Origin: Uranotaenia lowii
Lineage: Eukaryota; Arthropoda; Insecta; Diptera; Culicidae
Reading direction: 5' to 3'
Assembly (NCBI RefSeq): GCF_029784155.1
Contig: NC_073692.1
Location: 155,515,531-155,579,530 of the forward strand
DNA length: 64,000 nt
Below the pieces are notes generated by a model, which saw only the letters and a list, made by a program, of their open reading frames with translations, had not been told where the DNA came from and did not search any database. The position numbers were made by a program, and so were the translations under genes. Shown one piece after another: positions 58,847 to 64,000 of this stretch (the stretch's first letter is position 1; the number at the start of each line of letters is the position of its first letter).

Positions 58847-61800
58847 AAAGGCCAGAAAACGCATTTTAAAGTTGTGATCCCAAATTAAGCTCAGAATGGC
58901 CGAAAAACGCTTCTAAAGGCCAGAAAACGCATTTTAAAGTTGTGATCCCAGATTAAGCTCAGAATGGCCGAAAAACGCTTCTAAAGGCCAGAAAACGCAT
59001 TTTAAAGTTGTGATCCCAAATTATGCTCAGAATGGCCGAAAAACGCTTCTAAAGGCCAGAAAACGCATTTTAAAGTTGTGATCCCAAATTAAGCTCAGAA
59101 TCCCCGAAAAACGCATCTTAAGACCAGAAAACGCATTTTAAAGTTGTGATCCCCAATTAAGCTCAGAATCCCCGAAAAACGCTTCTAAAGGCCAGAAAAC
59201 GCATTTTAAAGTTGTGATCCCAAATTAAGCTCAGAATGGCCGAAAAACGCTTCTAAAGGCCAGAAAACGCATTTTAAAGTTGTGATCCCAAATTAATCTC
59301 AGAATGGCCGAAAAACGCTTCTAAAGGCCAGAAAACGCATTTTAAAGTTGTGATCCCAAATTAAGCTCAGAATGGCCGAAAAACGCTTCTAAAGGCCAGA
59401 AAACGCATTTTAAAGTTGTGATCCCAAATTAAGCTCAGAATGGCCTAAAAACGCTTCTAAAGGCCAGAAATCGCATTTTAAAGTTGTGATCCCAAATTAA
59501 GCTGAGAATCCCCGAAAAACGCTTCTAAAGGCCAGAAAACGCATTTTAAAGTTGTGATCCCAAATTAAGCTCAGAATGGCCGAAAAACGCTTCTAAAGGC
59601 CAGAAAACGCATTTTAAAGTTGTGATCCCAAATTAAGCTGAGAATCCCCGAAAAACGCTTCTAAAGGCCAGAAAACGCATTTTAAAGTTGTGATCCCAAA
59701 TTAAGCTCAGAATGGCCGAAAAACGCTTCTAAAGGCCAGAAAACGCATTTTAAAGTTGTGATCCCAAATTAAGCTCAGAATCCCCGAAAAACGCTTCTAA
59801 AGACCAGAAAACGCATTTTAAAGTTGTGATCCCAAATTAAGCTCAGAATCGACAAAAAACGCTTCTAAAGGCCAGAAAACGCATTTTAAAGTTGTGATCC
59901 CAAATTAATCTCAGAATGGCCGAAAAACGCTTCTAAAGGCCAGAAAACGCATTTTAAAGTTGTGATCCCAAATTAAGCTCAGAATGGCCGAAAAACGCTT
60001 CTAAAGGCCAGAAAACGCATTTTAAAGTTTTGATCCCAAATTAAGCTCAGAATGGCCGAAAAACGCTTCTAAAGGCCAGAAAACGCATTTTAAAGTTGTG
60101 ATCCAAAATTAATCTCAGAATGGCCGAAAAACGCTTCTAAAGGCCAGAAAACGCATTTTAAAGTTGTGATCCCAAAATAAGCTCAGAATGGCCGAAAAAC
60201 GCTTCTAAAGGCCAGAAAACGCATTTTAAAGTTGTGATCCCAAATTAAGCTCAGAATGGCCGAAAAACGCTTCTAAAGGCCAAAAAACGCATTTTAAATT
60301 TGTGATCCCAAATTAAGCTCAGAATCCCCGAAAAACGCTTCTAAAGGCCAGAAAACGCATTTTAAAGTTGTGATCCCAAATTAAGCTCAGAATGGCCGAA
60401 AAACGCTTCTAAAGGCCAGAAAACGCATTTTAAAGTTTTGATCCCAAATTAAGCTCAGAATCCCCAAAAACGCTTCTAAAGGCCGGAAAACGCATTTTAA
60501 AGTTGTGATCCCAAATTAATCTCAGAATGGCCGAAAAACGCTTCTAAAGGCCAGAAAACGCATTTTAAAGTTGTGATCCCAAATTAAGCTCAGAATGGCC
60601 GAAAAACGCTTCTAAAGGCCAGAAAACGCATTTTAAAGTTTTGATCCCAAATTAAGCTCAGAATCCCCAAAAACGCTTCTAAAGGCCGGAAAACGCATTT
60701 TAAAGTTGTGATCCCAAATTAATCTCAGAATGGCCGAAAAACGCTTCTAAAGGCCAGAAAACGCATTTTAAAGTTGTGATCCCAAATTAAGCTCAGAATG
60801 GCCGAAAAACGCTTCTAAAGGCCAGAAAACGCATTTTAAAGTTGTGATCCCAAATTAAGCTCAGAATCCCCGAAAAACGTTTCGAAAGGCCAGAAAACGC
60901 ATTTTAAAGTTGTGATCCCAAATTAAGCTCAGAATGGCCGAAAAACGCTTCTAAAGGCCAGAAAACGCATTTTAAAGTTGTGATCCCAAATTAAGCTCAG
61001 AATGGCCGAAAAACGCTTCTAAAGGCCAGAAAACGCATTTTAAAGTTGTGATCCCAAATTAAGCTCAGAATCCCCGAAAAACGTTTCGAAAGGCCAGAAA
61101 ACGCATTTTAAAGTTGTGATCCCAAATAAAGCTCAGAATGGCCGAAAAACGCTTCTAAAGGCCAGAAAACGCATTTTAAAGTTGTGATCCCAAATTAAGC
61201 TCAGAATGGCCGAAAAACGCTTCTAAAGGCCAGAAAACGCATTTTAAAGTTGTGATCCCAAATTAAGCTCAGAATGGCCGAAAAACGCTTCTAAAGGCCA
61301 GAAAACGCATTTTAAAGTTGTGATCCCAAATTAAGCTCAGAATGGCCGAAAAACGCTTCTAAAGGCCAGAAAACGCATTTTAAAGTTGTGATCCCAAATT
61401 AAGCTCAGAATGGCCGAAAAACGCTTCTAAAGACCAGAAAACGCATTTTAAAGTTGTGATCCCAAATTAAGCTCAGAATGGCCGAAAAACGCTTCTAAAG
61501 GCCAGAAAACGCATTTTAAAGTTGTGATCCCAAATTAAGCTTAGAATCCCCGAAAAACGCTTCTAAAGGCCAGAAAACGCATTTTAAAGTTGTGATCCCA
61601 AATTAAGCTCAGAATCCCCGAAAAACGCTTCTAAAGACCAGAAAACGCATTTTAAAGTTGTGATCCCAAATTAAGCTCAGAATGGCCGAAAAACGCTTCT
61701 AAAGGCCAGAAAACGCATTTTAAAGTTGTGATCCCAAATTAAGCTCAGAATGGCCGAAAAATGCTTCTAAAGGCCAGAAAACGCATTTTAAAGTTTTGAT

Positions 61801-63220
61801 CCCAAATTAAGCTCAGAATGGCCGAAAAACGCTTCTAAAGGCCAGAAAACGCATTTTAAAGTTGTGATCCCAAATTAAGCTCAGAATGGCCGAAAAACGC
61901 TTCTAAAGACCAGAAAACGCATTTTAAAGTTGTGATCCCAAATTAAGCTCAGAATCCCCGAAAAACGCTTCTAAAGAGCAGAAAACGCATTTTAAAGTTG
62001 TGATCCCAAATTAAGCTCAGAATCCCCGAAAAACGCTTCTAAAGGCCAGAAAACGCATTTTAAAGTTGTGATCCCAAATTAAGCTCAGAATCCCCGAAAA
62101 ACGCTTCTAAAGGCCAGAAAACGCATTTTAAAGTTGTGATCCCAAATTAAGCTCAGAATGGCCGAAAAACGCTTCTAAAGGCCAGAAATCGCATTTTAAA
62201 GTTGTGATCCCAAATTAAGCTGAGAATCCCCGAAAAACGCTTCTAAAGGCCAGAAAACGCATTTTAAAGTTGTGATCCCAAATTAAGCTTAGAATCCCCG
62301 AAAAACGCTTCTAAAGACCAGAAAACGCATTTTAAAGTTGTGATCCCAAATTAAGCTCAGAATGGCCGAAAAACGCTTCTAAAGGCCAGAAAACGCATTT
62401 TAAAGTTGTGATCCCAAATTAAGCTCAGAATCCCCGAAAAACGCTTCTAAAGACCAGAAAACGCATTTTAAAGTTGTGATCCCAAATTAAGCTCAGAATG
62501 GCCGAAAAACGCTTCTAAAGGCCAGAAAACGCATTTTAAAGTTGTGATCCCAAATTAAGCTCAGAATGGCCGAAAAACGCTTCTAAAGACCAGAAAACGC
62601 ATTTTAAAGTTGTGATCCCAAATTAAGCTCAGAATGGCCGAAAAACGCTTCTAAAGGCCAGAAAACGCATTTTAAAGTTGTGATCCCAAATTAAGCTTAG
62701 AATCCCCGAAAAACGCTTCTAAAGGCCAGAAAACGCATTTTAAAGTTGTGATCCCAAATTAAGCTCAGAATCCCCGAAAAACGCTTCTAAAGACCAGAAA
62801 ACGCATTTTAAAGTTGTGATCCCAAATTAAGCTCAGAATGGCCTAAAAACGCTTCTAAAGGCCAGAAATCGCATTTTAAAGTTGTGATCCCAAATTAAGC
62901 TGAGAATCCCCGAAAAACGCTTCTAAAGGCCAGAAAACGCATTTTAAAGTTGTGATCCCAAATTAAGCTCAGAATGGCCGAAAAACGCTTCTAAAGGCCA
63001 GAAAACGCATTTTAAAGTTGTGATCCCAAATTAAGCTCAGAATCCCCGAAAAACGCTTCTAAAGACCAGAAAACGCATTTTAAAGTTGTGATCCCAAATT
63101 AAGCTCAGAATGGCCGAAAAACGCTTCTAAAGGCCAGAAAACGCATTTTAAAGTTTTGATCCCAAATTAAGCTCAGAATGGCCGAAAAACGCTTCTAAAG
63201 GCCAGAAAACGCATTTTAAA

Positions 63221-63234
63221 GTTGTGAGTTCATT
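63221..63234 (+). other. Right edge of the satellite array (abrupt junction)
   Basis: The last monomer reads normally through gcattttaaagttgtga, ending at 63227 after 27 of 68 bases, then changes to gttcattttcag. The preceding monomers are near consensus, with no gradual decay. There is no transposon end or target-site duplication beside the break that I can recognise. Confidence 0.9.
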
Positions 63235-63490
63235 TTCAGTTTTAAATCAAACCAAATTTTTATTTCCAGTTATTAAAAATAAGTTTGTTAAAATAACAAA
63301 ATTTTGTAATTATTTTCAACTATTTTTTTCATGAGAAAAGTTAAACAATATGCATTGAAAAGATAAAATAAAATTACAAAACGTTTTGTTGAACCAAACC
63401 CCCGATTTTTTCAGCGTTTACTTATTCCACGAATAAAACAAATCATTCAAGTTGATTCTCTTTGAGTTTAGAGTTTAAAATTATGAAATA
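63228..63490. other. AT-rich non-repetitive flank, no gene seen
   Basis: The sequence becomes single-copy within this window and is strongly AT-rich, with runs such as aaatttttatttcc, aaaataacaaaattttg and ctatttttttc. All frames have many stops. No tRNA, promoter or splice pattern stands out. It could be ordinary intergenic DNA next to heterochromatin. Confidence 0.75.
63376..63389. repeat. 14-bp perfect palindrome
   Basis: acaaaacgttttgt is its own reverse complement, centred between 63382 and 63383. It sits in AT-rich DNA 149 bp from the array edge. It could be a protein-binding site or chance; nothing nearby supports a function. Confidence 0.6.
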
Positions 63491-63524
63491 ACTTAATCAC
63501 TCGTAAAAGATCCCCTCTGCCAGA

Positions 63525-63541
63525 TACGACTTTCAAACCAC
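63525..63541 (+). repeat. Left arm of a 17-bp imperfect inverted repeat
   Basis: tacgactttcaaaccac matches the reverse complement of 63930-63946 at 15 of 17 bases, including a perfect 11-bp core (tttcaaaccac). The arms are 388 bp apart, a geometry that would fit a small non-autonomous inverted-repeat element. I see no target-site duplication, and chance is possible. Confidence 0.4.
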
Positions 63542-63721
63542 CTGTAGCCAATTGCCAAATAGGCAACCGCAAGCAATAATTTTCTCCTCCAGGCAACACG
63601 AGGGGATGATCGTGCGATTTTCAAAAACCCACTGATTGGAAACTATTCCGGGGGTGCTGAATGGTTTCCAAATGAACGATAGAGAGTCACATGTTGCTAC
63701 AGCAGTTACCGAAAGTTTACG

Positions 63722-63738
63722 ACACACACACACACACA
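63722..63738 (+). repeat. (AC)n microsatellite
   Basis: A perfect dinucleotide run of about eight and a half AC units, common in animal intergenic DNA. It supplies the Thr-His alternation in the spurious plus-strand reading frame. Confidence 0.95.
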
Positions 63739-63929
63739 ACCATATCGAACAAACCCACGAAATCACGATTCAGCAATTTGGCACCAGTTTTAATTTAATT
63801 GAAACTGATTTGCATAATTATAGTGGGTGGAAATCGTTCCGCTACTGGTTTTGCGCTGATTACAAGTTATTTCCAGCGTGGGGCAGTTCAAAATGATTCT
63901 GGAGCAGAGCAAAGGCTAGTGAAAATCAC

Positions 63930-63946
63930 GTGGTTTGAAACTGGTA
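63930..63946 (-). repeat. Right arm of a 17-bp imperfect inverted repeat
   Basis: gtggtttgaaactggta is the partner of 63525-63541 (15 of 17 matches on the opposite strand). See the left arm for the interpretation as a possible small foldback element. Confidence 0.4.
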
Positions 63947-64000
63947 GCACGATTCTGGTGAAATCGTTTCTTCGTGCGAAAAGGAAAGTTGGTCAGCAGA

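Larger units (their letters stand above)
1..63227 (+). repeat. 68-bp satellite array, 932 monomers plus 27 bp, continuing beyond the left edge
   Basis: A 68-bp unit repeats head-to-tail from the first base to 63227, always in one orientation, with no inserted foreign sequence. Taking gccagaaaac as unit start, copies begin at 1, 69, 137 and so on. Each unit contains gcattttaaag, a gtgatcccaaattaag segment, and either aatggccg (G-type) or aatccccg (C-type) before aaaaacgcttctaaag. Every unit has TTTAAA and AGCT, and nearly all have GATC, so DraI, AluI and Sau3AI should give 68-bp ladders. About three CpGs per unit are kept. TAA occurs three times per unit on the plus strand and the period is 2 mod 3, so all frames close quickly; the array is non-coding. 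The role is inferred as structural heterochromatin (centromeric, pericentromeric or subtelomeric). I do not recognise the family by name. Confidence 0.98.
48381..63227 (+). repeat. Right satellite segment: no 340-bp HOR, private variants
   Basis: After about 48.4 kb the 340-bp HOR is absent; the last tctgag monomer is at 39199. Mostly G-type monomers carry variants not seen, or rarely seen, elsewhere: attaatctcag (twelve copies between about 54.0 and 60.7 kb), acacattttaaatttg (three), agctgagaatcc (about 59.5-62.9 kb), cattttcaagttatg (53451, 58090), acgtttcgaaagg (about 60.88 and 61.08 kb), and a 29-bp truncated monomer in four places. The 4-bp deletion at about 54709 and 1-bp deletions at about 49331, 51866, 60467 and 60669 also lie here. 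The last monomers before the edge remain close to consensus. Confidence 0.85.
63491..64000. other. Non-repetitive flank of mixed composition, no convincing gene
   Basis: This stretch has more balanced composition than the adjacent AT-rich part. Two short overlapping frames are open (plus strand 63636-63896, minus strand 63533-63766), but both need non-ATG starts and one runs through the microsatellite, so I do not call them genes. The segment contains the (AC)n tract and a pair of inverted 17-bp arms. A 5-bp stem (ttgcc/ggcaa) lies at 63552-63566. It may be intergenic, intronic or part of an unrecognised element. Confidence 0.7.

Noticed and set aside
59840..59860. Odd monomer with cagaatcgacaaaaaacgc as a possible insertion scar
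   Set aside because: The length stays 68 bp. It is a small cluster of substitutions in a C-type/G-type monomer, without any inserted bases.
1..63227. CRISPR-like array
   Set aside because: Regular spacing at first suggests repeats and spacers, but the whole 68-bp unit repeats, so there are no unique spacers. No cas-like gene or leader is present.
1..63227. CENP-B box in the monomer
   Set aside because: The reverse strand has ttcggccattctgag, superficially like a CENP-B box, but the conserved A is one position off and the CGGG end is missing.
1..63227. Protein-coding tandem repeats
   Set aside because: Several stop codons per monomer on both strands and a period not divisible by three close every frame within a few monomers.
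1..63227. Simple telomeric repeats (TTAGG or TTAGGG type)
   Set aside because: No run of such repeats occurs anywhere in the window. The array is a complex 68-bp satellite.
63228..63260. Degenerate satellite monomer beyond the edge (gttcattttcagttttaaat)
   Set aside because: The likeness to gcattttaaag is short and AT-rich, and no other monomer part follows in order. It is best read as chance.
63533..63766. Open frame of 77 codons on the minus strand
   Set aside because: It needs a GTG start, has a Cys/Val alternation from the microsatellite and no recognisable motif. It shares most of its length with the opposite-strand frame, so it looks like chance.
63808..63815. POU octamer match (atttgcat) in the flank
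   Set aside because: An 8-bp match is expected by chance in AT-rich DNA, and there is no promoter or gene beside it.
63636..63896. Open frame of 86 codons on the plus strand
   Set aside because: It opens with TTG; the first ATG is 12 codons later at 63672. It runs through the (AC)n tract, giving a Thr-His alternation, has no recognisable domain, and overlaps another chance frame. Not supported as a gene.

Overview
The window is almost entirely one satellite DNA array. Positions 1-63227 are a head-to-tail tandem array of a 68-bp monomer, all in the same orientation. No other sequence interrupts it, no gene lies in it, and it runs off the left edge. It stops abruptly at 63227. The last 773 bp (63228-64000) are non-repetitive, partly AT-rich DNA with a short (AC)n microsatellite and no convincing gene. 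This is a eukaryotic chromosome region of pericentromeric, centromeric or subtelomeric type. The flank resembles insect, possibly dipteran, intergenic DNA, but that is an impression and nothing in the window fixes the species.

The monomer is about 40% GC (27 of 68 bases in the G-type consensus). It has two related ~20-bp halves (ggccgaaaaacgcttctaaa and a 22-bp relative starting ggccagaaaacgc) and a 26-bp spacer (ttgtgatccc...cagaat). I followed the 68-bp phase across the window. The array is 932 monomers plus 27 bp, and only 20 visible net-indel sites (176 bp lost in total) are needed to make the count close exactly. Stop codons recur in every monomer and 68 is not a multiple of 3, so no long reading frame can exist in any of the six frames.

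The array is hierarchical. (1) Two half-monomers make the 68-bp unit. (2) Monomer variants, recognised by linked substitutions, form a 5-monomer, 340-bp higher-order repeat (HOR), densest at about 4.8-7.3 and 15.0-17.2 kb. (3) Multi-kb blocks of variants recur in the same order, giving three head-to-tail mega-units: I about 4.7-15.0 kb, II about 15.0-30.3 kb, III about 30.3-48.4 kb. Internal gains and losses of whole monomers separate the copies. (4) The right part, 48.4-63.2 kb, lacks the 340-bp HOR and carries private variants, including a 29-bp truncated monomer propagated to four places.

I found no protein-coding system, RNA gene, CRISPR array or mobile element. The notable object is the satellite itself: its nested amplification history, its near-invariant 68-bp register, its phased A-tracts and its sharp edge against unique DNA.
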